This document shows positions 1 through 6,554 of a stretch of DNA of 11,991 bases, piece after piece. The translations under genes were made by a program, and so were the position numbers. Source of the stretch: Clostridia bacterium (GTDB lineage: Bacteria > Bacillota > Clostridia > Christensenellales > Borkfalkiaceae); assembly GCA_900769545.1 (NCBI GenBank), contig CAAGGZ010000019.1, positions 1 through 11,991 on the forward strand. Reading direction: 5' to 3'. The notes under the pieces are model-generated. The model searched no databases, was not told the DNA's origin, and saw nothing but the letters and a program-made list of their open reading frames with translations. Each line of letters starts with the position of its first letter. Position 1 is the stretch's first letter.

Positions 1-683
1 AAACGCTTGGCGGCGTATTCACCCGTATTATCGACAGAAATACGACCATTCCCGTTAAGAAGAGCCAAATCTTCTCGACGGCGGCAGACAACCAGACGAG
101 CGTTGACATCCACGTGTTGCAGGGTGAACGTGAATTCTGTAAAGACAACAAGACGCTTGGCAACTTTATGTTGACGGGGATTGCTCCTGCTCCTCGCGGA
201 ATCCCTCAAATCGAGGTTACGTTTGACATTGACGCAAACGGTATTGTACACGTAACGGCGCAGGATAAGGGTACGGGTAAGTCCACGGATATTACCATCA
301 CTTCGTCCACCAACCTTTCCGACGAAGAAATCGACAAGGCTGTGAAGGAAGCGGAACAGTTTGCCGAAGAAGACAAGAAGAGAAAGGAAAAGGTAGAAAA
401 CAAGAACAAACTTGACGGTATGATCTTCTCCGTTGAACAGACGATGAGAGAGGCAGGCGATAAGCTTGACGAAAGCGATAAGGCTACGTTACAGGCGGCA
501 ATCGACGCGGCGAAGAAAGAGCTTGAATCGGATGACGACGATAGAATTAAGGCTGCTTATGACAAGCTTATGCAGGACGTTCAGCCCGTATTTACGAAGT
601 TGTATCAGGCAAACGGCGGCGCTGCTCCCGGGGCAGACCCCAATGGCGGAGCAACGGACGGAGATACGGAATTCCATCAATGA
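1..683 (+). CDS. dnaK: Chaperone protein DnaK (Hsp70), C-terminal part, 5' end outside the window
   Basis: The frame is open from base 3 and gives about 226 residues. The ATPase domain is missing because the window starts inside the gene. The visible part begins with the TLGGVFTRIIDRNTTIP block of the substrate-binding beta domain, followed by the DNQTSVDIHVLQGER and APRGIPQIEVTFDIDANGI signatures. These are near-invariant in DnaK. The helical lid follows from about fragment residue 125 and is rich in Lys, Glu and Asp. The tail is Gly/Ala/Pro-rich and ends in DTEFHQ. In the family, DnaK binds exposed hydrophobic peptides in the cytosol and cycles with DnaJ and GrpE. dnaJ follows 175 bp downstream, as in Firmicute hrcA-grpE-dnaK-dnaJ operons. 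CIRCE or other upstream control would lie outside the window. Identification is secure. Confidence 0.98.
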   Translation, partial: TLGGVFTRIIDRNTTIPVKKSQIFSTAADNQTSVDIHVLQGEREFCKDNKTLGNFMLTGIAPAPRGIPQIEVTFDIDANGIVHVTAQDKGTGKSTDITITSSTNLSDEEIDKAVKEAEQFAEEDKKRKEKVENKNKLDGMIFSVEQTMREAGDKLDESDKATLQAAIDAAKKELESDDDDRIKAAYDKLMQDVQPVFTKLYQANGGAAPGADPNGGATDGDTEFHQ

Positions 684-725
684 TTTTTCATTCAACCCGT
701 ACATGGGTGGCTTGAATTAGCAAAA

Positions 726-767
726 AGCGTAAAATCGGGTTTGGCGAACGTCAAGCCCGTATACGCT
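726..767 (+). other. Long imperfect hairpin in the dnaK-dnaJ spacer
   Basis: An inner 10-bp stem (736-745 with 750-759, two G-U pairs) closes a GAAC tetraloop at 746-749. Beyond a small internal loop, AGCGTA (726-731) pairs perfectly with TACGCT (762-767). No U-run follows, so it does not look like an intrinsic terminator. A hairpin between dnaK and dnaJ could be an RNA processing or stability site, or could lower dnaJ expression relative to dnaK. That role is inference. Confidence 0.6.
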
Positions 768-773
768 ATATAA

Positions 774-801
774 ATGCAAGATGCAAAGTGCAAAATGCAA
801 A
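774..801 (+). repeat. Four tandem heptamers (ATGCAAA type)
   Basis: The core TGCAA recurs at 775, 782, 789 and 796, an exact 7-bp period. The four units are ATGCAAG, ATGCAAA, GTGCAAA and ATGCAAA. The array lies in the non-coding spacer, after the hairpin and before dnaJ. Its 7-bp period is not a codon multiple, which suits a non-coding short tandem repeat. No function is apparent. Confidence 0.7.
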
Positions 802-858
802 ATTAAGTGGGGATGTATTATAAGTAATTCGAGAGAGTGAACGTAGCAGGTAAAAATC

Positions 859-2001
859 ATGGCAGATAAAAAGAATTATTACGATATTCTCGGCGTAGAG
901 AAAAATGCTTCGCCTGAGGAGATAAAATCCGCATACAGAAAGCTGGCGATGAAGTATCACCCCGACAGAAATCAAGGCGATGAAGCGGCGGCGGAAAAAT
1001 TTAAAGCAGTCAACGAGGCGCACGAAACGCTCTCCGACCAACAAAAACGCGCGGCATACGACTACGAGCTTGAACACCCCGGAATGGGTGGTTTCGGCGG
1101 CGGCTTTGGCGGCGGTGGCTTTGAGGGCTTTGGCGGCGGCTTCGAGGATATTTTCAGCAGTATTTTCGGCGGCGGCTTCGGCGGTGGCGCTCGCGCGCAA
1201 CGCTCGGCAGTTGGGGAAGATATTCAGCGTGAAATGACGCTCTCCTTTATGGACGCGGCGAAAGGTTGTCATAAGACGATGTCTTATACAAGAAACGAGC
1301 CCTGTGAGGCTTGTAAATCCACGGGTGCGAAGAACGGCACGGAATACAGTACGTGTTCTCGCTGTCAAGGCAAGGGTGTGATTCAGCAGGTGCAAAATAC
1401 TATGTTTGGGCGCACCATTCGTCAGAGCGTTTGTCCTGATTGCGGCGGTAACGGCAGGACGATTAAAGAAAAATGCCCCGAATGCAAGGGAAAAGGCGCA
1501 ATTCGCAAAGAAACGACCGTTTCTATGGATATTCCTGCAGGCGTAGACACGGGCAGTTATATGAAAAAGAAAGGCATGGGGCAGGCGGCTCCCAATGGCG
1601 GAACTCCAGGTGATTTGATTGTTGTGTTCCGTGTAGAGTCGCATAAAATTTTCACCAGAGACCGTTTTGATTTGAAGATTGACTTGCCTATTTCGTATAA
1701 GATTGCGGCTCTTGGCGGCGTGGTAAAAGTGCCGACGATTGACGATACGTTTGATTTTACCATTCCCGAAGGCACGCAGAGCGGTCAGGTGTTTACCATT
1801 CGAGGTAAGGGGATTAAATCGGCGAGAAACGGCACGGGTAACTTGATTATTCGAGTGATTGTGGAAGTGCCGACCAGACTCTCGCGCGCTCAGCGTAAGG
1901 AAATTGAGCAGATGGAGAGCGAGATTGAGCTTAAGCAATACGACCGTATGAAACGGTATTCGGACAACGTCGAATCCTTGTATGGCAAAAAACCTTATTA
2001 A
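859..2001 (+). CDS. dnaJ: Chaperone protein DnaJ (Hsp40)
   Basis: This 380-residue protein is full length for type I DnaJ, the cytosolic co-chaperone that delivers clients to DnaK and stimulates its ATPase. The J domain spans about residues 6-70, with YYDILGV and the HPD motif at 34-36. A Gly/Phe-rich linker runs over about 75-110. The zinc region has four cysteine pairs: C149/C152, C166/C169, C192/C195 and C206/C209. Pairs two to four follow CxxCxGxG, but the first reads CEACKSTG and lacks the first glycine. C-terminal substrate-binding domains follow, with the NGGTPGDL and GKGIKSARNGTGNL blocks. The ribosome site is weak (GCAGG at 846-850, 8 nt before ATG). The start is supported by family alignment. 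The gene is probably co-transcribed with dnaK and ends at the terminator at 2013. Confidence 0.98.
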   Translation: MADKKNYYDILGVEKNASPEEIKSAYRKLAMKYHPDRNQGDEAAAEKFKAVNEAHETLSDQQKRAAYDYELEHPGMGGFGGGFGGGGFEGFGGGFEDIFSSIFGGGFGGGARAQRSAVGEDIQREMTLSFMDAAKGCHKTMSYTRNEPCEACKSTGAKNGTEYSTCSRCQGKGVIQQVQNTMFGRTIRQSVCPDCGGNGRTIKEKCPECKGKGAIRKETTVSMDIPAGVDTGSYMKKKGMGQAAPNGGTPGDLIVVFRVESHKIFTRDRFDLKIDLPISYKIAALGGVVKVPTIDDTFDFTIPEGTQSGQVFTIRGKGIKSARNGTGNLIIRVIVEVPTRLSRAQRKEIEQMESEIELKQYDRMKRYSDNVESLYGKKPY

Positions 2002-2012
2002 AAGCGAAGAAG

Positions 2013-2042
2013 ACGCGGCTTGAAAAAGCCGCGTTAATTTTT
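2013..2042 (+). terminator. Intrinsic terminator after dnaJ
   Basis: ACGCGGCTT (2013-2021) and AAGCCGCGT (2026-2034) form a perfect 9-bp GC-rich stem with a GAAA loop. A U-rich tail (TAATTTTT) follows at once. It begins 12 nt after the dnaJ stop and closes the chaperone operon before a new promoter starts at 2053. Confidence 0.9.
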
Positions 2043-2052
2043 GCTATACCCC

Positions 2053-2081
2053 TTGACAAGTCTGTATAGATTTGGTAAAAT
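2053..2081 (+). promoter_or_regulatory. Sigma-A promoter for the SGNH hydrolase-fucI unit
   Basis: TTGACA at 2053-2058 is a perfect -35 box. A 17-nt spacer separates it from TAAAAT at 2076-2081, a 5/6 match to the -10 box. Transcription would start near 2088. It lies 11 nt after the dnaJ terminator, so the next two genes form a separate transcription unit. I see no clear operator or cre-like site. Confidence 0.85.
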
Positions 2082-2120
2082 ATATATATGTCAATTTTTG
2101 TGAAAAATGGAGAGGAAATT

Positions 2121-2714
2121 ATGAAAAAAGAACGTTTTGAATGGATTCACAGTTGGTGTGACGAAACGCAAAATGACGACTTGCCGCGCGTGCTTTTGGT
2201 GGGCGACTCTATTACGCATGGGTATCAGGAGCATGTGCGCCAAAAACTTAGCGGTGTTTGCTATGTGGATTATGTGGCGACTTCGTATGCGGTGGACTCG
2301 AAAATGTATAACGAGCTCGTGAAAAATTTTGTCTCGGATAGCCGTTATGCAGTTATTCATTTCAACCATGGATTACACGGAAAACATTTATCCAAGCGTT
2401 CGTATACCGCTCGGTTGAAAAAACTCCTCAAAAAAATCGAGAAGGATAGTAAGATTATGTTGGCGTTGACGACCTTTGTATATCACGAGGGGAATAAACG
2501 TCCTGACGGTTCTTGGATGAAGCGCGTAAGGGAGCGGAACGAGGCGATGAAAGCGCTCGCGCAGGAAAAGGGCTATGCGATAGACGACTTGTATTCGGTG
2601 AGCGTGGCGTTGGATAAAAAGCACCGCTTTGAGGACGGTACGCATTATTTGGCGTCGGGGTATGAAATCTTGGCGGACGCTGTGGCGGAAAGTATTAAAA
2701 CTTGTTTAAAATAA
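2121..2714 (+). CDS. SGNH/GDSL-family hydrolase (probable esterase)
   Basis: The protein has 197 residues and no signal peptide, so it is probably cytosolic. SGNH family blocks are visible: block I as LLVGDSITHG with nucleophile Ser30, block III as HFNHGLHG with Asn82 as likely oxyanion residue, and block V as DGTHY with Asp172 and His175. The family cleaves ester bonds, often acetyl or acyl groups on carbohydrates. The substrate cannot be read from sequence. I chose ATG 2121 because GGAGAGG sits 5 nt upstream. An in-frame ATG at 2088 coincides with the expected transcription start and has no ribosome site. fucI starts 31 bp downstream on the same transcript, so a role in de-esterifying a sugar or sugar conjugate fed to the isomerase is a reasonable inference. 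Confidence 0.85.
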   Translation: MKKERFEWIHSWCDETQNDDLPRVLLVGDSITHGYQEHVRQKLSGVCYVDYVATSYAVDSKMYNELVKNFVSDSRYAVIHFNHGLHGKHLSKRSYTARLKKLLKKIEKDSKIMLALTTFVYHEGNKRPDGSWMKRVRERNEAMKALAQEKGYAIDDLYSVSVALDKKHRFEDGTHYLASGYEILADAVAESIKTCLK

Positions 2715-2745
2715 AAAATAAATTGTAATTTTAAGGAGAATTATT

Positions 2746-4554
2746 ATGGCAGAATCCAGACTTATTGGTAGCTATCCCGTAATCGGCATTAGACCGACGA
2801 TTGACGGTAGAAGAGGCCCTTTGAAGGTGCGTGAATCGCTCGAAGTGCAGACGATGAATATGGCGAAGCGTGCAGCGGAGCTCATTTCGAAAAATGTGTT
2901 TTATTCTAATGGCGAACCTGTAAAGGTTGTTATTGCGGACACAACGATTGGCCGTGTTGCGGAAGCTGCTGCGTGCGCTGATAAATTCAAGAAAGAAGGG
3001 GTTGACATTACGCTTACGGTAACGCCTTGTTGGTGCTATGGTAGCGAAACGATGGATATGGACCCTATGACGATTAAAGCGGTGTGGGGTTTTAACGGTA
3101 CCGAACGTCCCGGCGCGGTTTATTTGGCGGCGGTTTTGGCAGGGCATGCGCAGAAAGGTTTGCCTGCATTCGGTATTTATGGCCATGACGTGCAGGATTT
3201 AGACGATACGACAATCCCTGCAGACGTTTCTGAAAAGATTTTGCGTTTCGCAAGAGCGGCTGTTGCTGTTGCTACCATGCGTGGTAAGTCGTATTTGCAG
3301 ATTGGTTCTATCTGTATGGGTATTGCGGGCTCTATTGTAAACGTTGAGATGTTTGAAGAATACCTTGGTATGCGTGTAGAATCGGTTGACGAAGTAGAAA
3401 TCATTCGCCGTATGACGGAAGGTATCTATGATGAAAAAGAATATCAAAAAGCGCTTGCTTGGGTAAAAGCAAAGTGTAATTCCGATTTTGACAAGAACCC
3501 TGCGGAGCTGCAAAGAACGCCTGAAGAAAAGGCAAAAGATTGGGAATTTACGGCGAAGATGGCTTGTATTATCAAAGATCTTTTCAACGGCAACAAGAAT
3601 TTGCCTGCAGGTTGCGAAGAAGAAGCGGTTGGTCATAATGCAATCGCAGGTGGGTTCCAAGGGCAAAGACAGTGGACGGACTTCTATCCCAACTGCGATT
3701 TCCCTGAATCTATTTTGAATTCCACGTTTGACTGGAATGGAGCTCGTGAGCCTTATATTCTTGCAACGGAAAACGATACGCTCAACGGTGTTTGTATGTT
3801 GTTTATGAAGCTGTTGACGGGTAGAGCGCAGATTTTCGCTGACGTTCGTACATATTGGAGCGGTGAAGCAATCAAACGCGTTACGGATTACGATATTGAC
3901 GGTAAAGCGAAAGAGGCGAACGGCTTTATTCATTTGATTAACTCGGGTGCGGCTTGTGTAGACGCTTGCGGTGAAGTGAAGGACGAAAACGGTAACGCTG
4001 TAATGAAACAGTGGTGGAATATGACGGAGGAAGACATCGACGCTTGTATGAAGGCGACGACTTGGCCGTATGCTGACCTTGGTTACTTCCGTGGCGGCGG
4101 TTATTCTTCCAGATTTGTTACTCGTGCGGAAATGCCTTGTACGATGATTCGTTTGAATATGGTAAAAGGGCTTGGTCCTGTTATGCAGATTGCAGAGGGT
4201 TGGACGGTGAATGTTCCCGATGAAGTTACCCATAAGCTTTGGAAGAGAACGGACTATACGTGGCCTTGTACTTGGTTTGCGCCTCGTTGCGACGGTAAGG
4301 AAGGTAGCCCTTTCAAGACGGCATACGAAGTAATGAATAACTGGGGAGCTAACCACGGCGCAATCTCTTACGGTCATATCGGCGCGGACTTGATTACAAT
4401 GTGTTCGATGCTCCGTATTCCCGTATGTATGCACAACGTACCCGAAGACGATATTTATCGTCCTGCGGCTTGGAATGCGTTTGGTATGGATAAAGAAGGT
4501 CAGGATTACAGAGCTTGTCAGGCTTATGGCCCTATGTATAAAAATATTAAATAA
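2746..4554 (+). CDS. fucI: L-fucose isomerase
   Basis: This 602-residue protein matches the E. coli FucI family along its whole length. FucI is a Mn-dependent cytosolic enzyme that converts L-fucose to L-fuculose; family members also act on D-arabinose. Diagnostic blocks include IRPTIDGRRGPLKVRESLE near the N-terminus, TVTPCWCYGSETMDMDP, GFNGTERPGAVYLAA, GFQGQRQWTDFYPNCD and ANWGANHG-like sequence near the end. The expected metal ligands are present at Glu342 (ATEND), Asp366 (FADVRTYW) and His537 (GANHG), matching E. coli Glu337, Asp361 and His528. AAGGAG lies 7 nt before ATG. The gene shares a promoter with the SGNH hydrolase and ends before a strong palindromic terminator. Fuculokinase, fuculose-phosphate aldolase and fucose transport genes are absent from the window. 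Its codon choice resembles dnaK more than the adjacent prmA, hinting at high expression. Confidence 0.97.
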   Translation: MAESRLIGSYPVIGIRPTIDGRRGPLKVRESLEVQTMNMAKRAAELISKNVFYSNGEPVKVVIADTTIGRVAEAAACADKFKKEGVDITLTVTPCWCYGSETMDMDPMTIKAVWGFNGTERPGAVYLAAVLAGHAQKGLPAFGIYGHDVQDLDDTTIPADVSEKILRFARAAVAVATMRGKSYLQIGSICMGIAGSIVNVEMFEEYLGMRVESVDEVEIIRRMTEGIYDEKEYQKALAWVKAKCNSDFDKNPAELQRTPEEKAKDWEFTAKMACIIKDLFNGNKNLPAGCEEEAVGHNAIAGGFQGQRQWTDFYPNCDFPESILNSTFDWNGAREPYILATENDTLNGVCMLFMKLLTGRAQIFADVRTYWSGEAIKRVTDYDIDGKAKEANGFIHLINSGAACVDACGEVKDENGNAVMKQWWNMTEEDIDACMKATTWPYADLGYFRGGGYSSRFVTRAEMPCTMIRLNMVKGLGPVMQIAEGWTVNVPDEVTHKLWKRTDYTWPCTWFAPRCDGKEGSPFKTAYEVMNNWGANHGAISYGHIGADLITMCSMLRIPVCMHNVPEDDIYRPAAWNAFGMDKEGQDYRACQAYGPMYKNIK

Positions 4555-4590
4555 TATCCAATCTCAACAATAAATAATATTTAGTATCAA

Positions 4591-4626
4591 TAAAAGCCTA
4601 TGCGTTCGAACGCATAGGCTTTTATA
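4591..4626 (+). terminator. Perfect 34-nt palindromic, bidirectional-type terminator after fucI
   Basis: Bases 4591-4624 equal their own reverse complement: TAAAAGCCTATGCG, then TTCGAA, then the mirror arm. The A-rich 5' edge and T-rich 3' edge give a terminator shape in either direction. It begins 37 nt after the fucI stop and separates the sugar cassette from prmA. Confidence 0.9.
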
Positions 4627-4673
4627 CTGTCAATATTCATCTGTTGATTTCTTAATTGTATTTGTCTATATTA

Positions 4674-4702
4674 TTGACAATTTATAGATAAGGTGCTATA
4701 AT
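4674..4702 (+). promoter_or_regulatory. Full-consensus sigma-A promoter for prmA
   Basis: TTGACA (4674-4679), a 17-nt spacer and TATAAT (4697-4702) match the consensus at all 12 positions. TG at 4694-4695 adds an extended -10. Two short inverted repeats overlap the -35 box: TTGTC (about 4662-4666) with GACAA (4676-4680), and TCTATA (4665-4670) with TATAGA (4683-4688). A promoter this strong in front of a housekeeping methyltransferase could be held back by a repressor at these repeats. That is inference. Confidence 0.9.
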
Positions 4703-4723
4703 ATTTTCGTGAGGTAAAAATTT

Positions 4724-5686
4724 ATGAAATACATTGAATTAACGATACATACGACGACGGAAGCGAGCGAAATTATTTCCGATATTATGTGGCAATACAC
4801 CGATTATGGCGTTACGATTTGCGATAGAGCGGATATTATCGCGCTGCAAACGGCAAAGGAGTCCACTTTTTGGGATTATATGGACGAGGAGTTGGAAGAG
4901 GGCTTGCTTTCCGATAAGCCTACCGACGTGCTTGTAAAATGTTACGTTGCTGAGGATATTGCAGGGGAAGTTGTGCCTGCGATTCTTCGTGATATTGACA
5001 ACGCAAAAGAGCTCTCAGACGGCGCGATTCCCTTTGGAACGCTGGAGGATACCAAGCGCACGGTGGACGGCGACGACTGGATTGACGTTTGGAAAAAGCA
5101 TTTCCGTCCCATTCATTTGGGCGCGATTGTGGTTGTTCCCGAATGGATTGAATATGCTCCTGCGGAGGGGGAACACGTGGTGTTGCTTGACTCCAATATG
5201 GCGTTCGGCACAGGGGAGCACGAAACCACTTCCATGTGCGTGGAGCTGATGCAAGAGTACATCACGACCGATTCGGAGTGTATTGACGTTGGCTGCGGAA
5301 GCGGTATTTTGGGAATTTCCGCTATTAAATTGGGGGCAAAAAAGGCGTATTTGACGGATATTGACCCGATTGCAGTGGAAAGTTCTTTGCATAATGCGGA
5401 GCTTAACGGCGTTTCGGAAAAAACGGTGGTGGCGCATTCGAATTTGCTTGAAAATACCGATGTGCAGGGCGACGTTATGATGGCGAATATTACGGGCGAA
5501 GTGTTGAAAATGCTGGCTCCGTCTATCCCTAAAAACTTGAAAAAGGACGGCGTTTTGATTTTGAGCGGTATTATTGAAAGTCGTTTGGAAATGGTCAAGG
5601 CGGCGTATGAAGCGGTAGGTATGCAGGTAATTTTCGAGCGTCGAAAAGGCGAGTGGTTTGCGCTCGTATTAAAACATAAAGATTGA
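4724..5686 (+). CDS. prmA: Ribosomal protein L11 methyltransferase
   Basis: The protein has 320 residues, the usual PrmA length. Known family members trimethylate ribosomal protein L11 in the cytosol using S-adenosylmethionine. The N-terminal L11-recognition part includes the typical DVWKKHFRPIHLG block at about 121-133. The Rossmann-type methyltransferase domain shows DSNMAFGTGEHETT (156-169), the SAM-binding DVGCGSGILGISAIKLGA (188-205), the acidic TDIDP (211-215) and MANITGEVL (253-261) in place of the more usual ANIL. In the AFGTGxHxTT motif the variable residue is Glu. GAGG at 4711-4714 lies 9 nt before ATG. The gene has its own consensus promoter and is followed by a hairpin-rich spacer and rsmE. 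In many Firmicutes prmA directly follows dnaJ. Confidence 0.96.
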   Translation: MKYIELTIHTTTEASEIISDIMWQYTDYGVTICDRADIIALQTAKESTFWDYMDEELEEGLLSDKPTDVLVKCYVAEDIAGEVVPAILRDIDNAKELSDGAIPFGTLEDTKRTVDGDDWIDVWKKHFRPIHLGAIVVVPEWIEYAPAEGEHVVLLDSNMAFGTGEHETTSMCVELMQEYITTDSECIDVGCGSGILGISAIKLGAKKAYLTDIDPIAVESSLHNAELNGVSEKTVVAHSNLLENTDVQGDVMMANITGEVLKMLAPSIPKNLKKDGVLILSGIIESRLEMVKAAYEAVGMQVIFERRKGEWFALVLKHKD

Positions 5687-5691
5687 TATAT

Positions 5692-5806
5692 TGCGGCGAA
5701 AGCCGCATAAACCGCTTTGCGGTGTTGCGCAACCTATCGGTTGCTTGTCAAGGGGGTGGCAATGCGCGGCTTTGCCCCTGCGCCCCACGAGAAACTGGGT
5801 TTCTCG
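5692..5806 (+). repeat. Cluster of five small palindromes between prmA and rsmE
   Basis: The 148-bp spacer is packed with inverted repeats: TGCGGC/GCCGCA (5692-5707, GAAA loop); ACCGC/GCGGT (5711-5723, TTT loop); GCAACC/GGTTGC (5729-5744, TATC loop); a GC-rich 7-bp stem with one bulge (5755-5778); and CGAGAAAC/GTTTCTCG (5788-5806, TGG loop). Four of the five stems are perfect. None has a U-run, so they are not intrinsic terminators. The make-up resembles a mosaic of dispersed palindromic units such as REP/BIME elements. It could protect or process the prmA-rsmE transcript. Confidence 0.65.
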
Positions 5807-5834
5807 ACTTCCAAAAATATAAAAGAGGTATACC

Positions 5835-6554
5835 ATGTCTGCGTTGAAACGTTTTTTTGTGGATAAAATTGAACAAACAACGGTGCTGGAAGGGGAAGAA
5901 TTTGAGCACGCAAAAAACGTCCTGCGTATTGGCGTGGGGGCGGAAGTGATTTTGCTTGATAACAGCGGCAGGGAATATACTGCTGTGGTTGCGCAGGTGG
6001 AGAAAAAGCGTATGCTTTTGAATATCGTCCGTGAGGAAGTGGGCGAAAGGGAAGCAAGCGCGGACGTTTGTCTGTTGTTTGGGTATTTAAAAAATGCCGA
6101 TAAAAATGAATTTATCGTGCAAAAAGCGGTGGAGCTCGGCGTTAAGAAAATCGTGGTGTTTTCTTCGGAGTTTTCCTCTGCTTATATGAATACAAACAAG
6201 TTGGAACGTTTAAATAAGGTTTCTAAGGAAGCTGCAAAGCAGTGTTTGCGCTCGGTTGCTCCTGAAGTGGAGTATAGCGAGACGCTTGAAAAGGCTCTTG
6301 AACGAGCGGAAAGCTATCAAAATAAGCTGTTTGCCTGCGAATTTGCGACGGAGAGCAAGTGCGACGTAGCGAATTTGAAAGGAAACACGGCGATTGTCAT
6401 TGGCAGTGAGGGCGGTTTTTCTCGCGCGGAAGAGGAGCTCGCCAATGAAAAAGGCTTTGCGTCGGTGACGCTCGGAAAAAGAATTTTGCGCGCAGAAACA
6501 GCGGCGGTTGCGCTTACGTCCGTGGTTATGTTTGCGCTGGGAGAACTTCGATGA
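5835..6554 (+). CDS. rsmE: 16S rRNA (uracil(1498)-N(3))-methyltransferase RsmE
   Basis: This 239-residue protein is normal length for RsmE, the SPOUT-class enzyme that methylates N3 of U1498 in 16S rRNA of the small subunit. The N-terminal PUA-like part carries RFFVD and HAKNVLRI. The knotted SAM-binding part carries NEFIVQKAVELGV (91-103), IGSEGGFS (189-196) and LGKRILRAETA (213-223), the strongest family signatures. The usual IGPEGGFS reads IGSEGGFS here, a mild change. AGAGG at 5824-5828 sits 6 nt before ATG, directly after the palindrome cluster. The stop overlaps the mtaB start by 4 nt (ATGA), indicating translational coupling. The pair prmA-rsmE followed by mtaB is a common Firmicute arrangement. 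Confidence 0.96.
   Translation: MSALKRFFVDKIEQTTVLEGEEFEHAKNVLRIGVGAEVILLDNSGREYTAVVAQVEKKRMLLNIVREEVGEREASADVCLLFGYLKNADKNEFIVQKAVELGVKKIVVFSSEFSSAYMNTNKLERLNKVSKEAAKQCLRSVAPEVEYSETLEKALERAESYQNKLFACEFATESKCDVANLKGNTAIVIGSEGGFSRAEEELANEKGFASVTLGKRILRAETAAVALTSVVMFALGELR

Noticed and set aside
766..1938. A 390-codon open frame on the minus strand opposite dnaJ
   Set aside because: The plus strand encodes unmistakable DnaJ. The antisense product is low-complexity with no recognisable motif, and it has no promoter or ribosome site.
2088..2120. Upstream ATG at 2088 as start of the SGNH hydrolase
   Set aside because: It falls at the predicted transcription start and lacks a ribosome site, while ATG 2121 has GGAGAGG at proper distance.
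3199..4434. A 411-codon open frame on the minus strand opposite fucI
   Set aside because: It is a shadow of the strongly conserved fucI frame, rich in Arg, His and Thr as expected of antisense translation, with no family features.
5692..5806. CRISPR array between prmA and rsmE
   Set aside because: The palindromes differ from each other and there are no equal repeats with regular spacers.
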